From contig CAILDT010000185.1 in NCBI GenBank assembly GCA_903833025.1, positions 1 through 24,586 of the forward strand: a DNA stretch of 24,586 nucleotides, given 5' to 3'. Of this stretch, positions 24,529-24,586 are shown one piece after another. Under the pieces are notes generated by a model that ran no database searches, had not been told where the DNA came from, and was given only the letters and a program-made list of their open reading frames with translations. The first letter of the stretch is position 1. Every line of letters begins with the position of its first letter. The DNA is from an uncultured Bacteroidota bacterium (GTDB lineage: Bacteria > Bacteroidota > Bacteroidia > 2-12-FULL-35-15). A program made the position numbers and the translations under genes.

Positions 24529-24586
24529 TGTTTTGTTTTTTGTTTTTTGATTTGTTTTTAATTGATTTGATTGTTTTGTTTTTTAA
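24529..24586 (-). promoter_or_regulatory. G-free 58-base leader of the 1629-aa gene
   Basis: Read on the minus strand, the 58 bases before the ATG contain no G at all and consist mainly of A, with C and T. Such leaders stay unstructured and fit the Shine-Dalgarno-independent initiation common in Bacteroidota. No TAnnTTTG promoter box is seen before the window ends, so the promoter lies beyond it. Confidence 0.5.

Overview
The window looks like a chromosomal segment of a free-living member of the Bacteroidota, probably near the Chitinophagales/Sphingobacteriales (phylum well supported, order a guess). The evidence is four proteins with C-terminal type IX secretion (T9SS) sorting domains, Bacteroidota-type -7 promoter boxes (TAnnTTTG) before several genes, A/T-rich leaders without clear Shine-Dalgarno sites, and several families of intergenic inverted repeats of the kind common in this phylum. 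No tRNA, rRNA, CRISPR array, transposase or prophage was found.

Layout. 1-882: the 3' end of a beta-strand-rich, probably outer-membrane, protein and a LytTR response regulator. 886-2410: minus-strand genes for a small outer-membrane-like protein with a poly-Asp stretch, an unpartnered Phd/YefM-like antitoxin and a small winged-helix protein. 2444-5805: a repeat-rich stretch of unusual composition. It holds a 42-bp tandem array of hairpin-forming units, an unrecognised 317-aa protein with a T-poor coding strand, four copies of a C/G-rich palindromic repeat, a broken DUF559 endonuclease-like gene lying between repeat copies, and a T9SS cargo protein.

5806-12242: surface proteins. A long beta-helix/PKD T9SS protein is split by a single in-frame TAA. 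A second T9SS protein overlaps by 4 bp a repeat-rich protein ending in an S74 intramolecular chaperone domain. 12342-18493: a small exported protein followed by a beta-oxidation operon in the order fadN-fadA-fadE, as in the Bacillus subtilis fadNAE operon. 18584-19072: an O6-alkylguanine-DNA alkyltransferase. 19099-19506: a small unrecognised cytosolic protein on the minus strand. 19639-24528: a 1629-aa T9SS adhesin-like protein with 12 PKD/Ig-like repeats, ended by a strong intrinsic terminator.

How the genes fit together. Most of the window serves cell-surface display (T9SS cargo and the S74 protein); the fad block oxidises fatty acids. No T9SS machinery is present, so the cargo depends on machinery encoded elsewhere. 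The least explained parts are the 42-bp array with the 317-aa protein behind it, and the palindromic repeats around the DUF559 remnant. Two coding sequences carry disruptive stops (4178-4530 and 5806-8490), which point to decay or to sequence errors.
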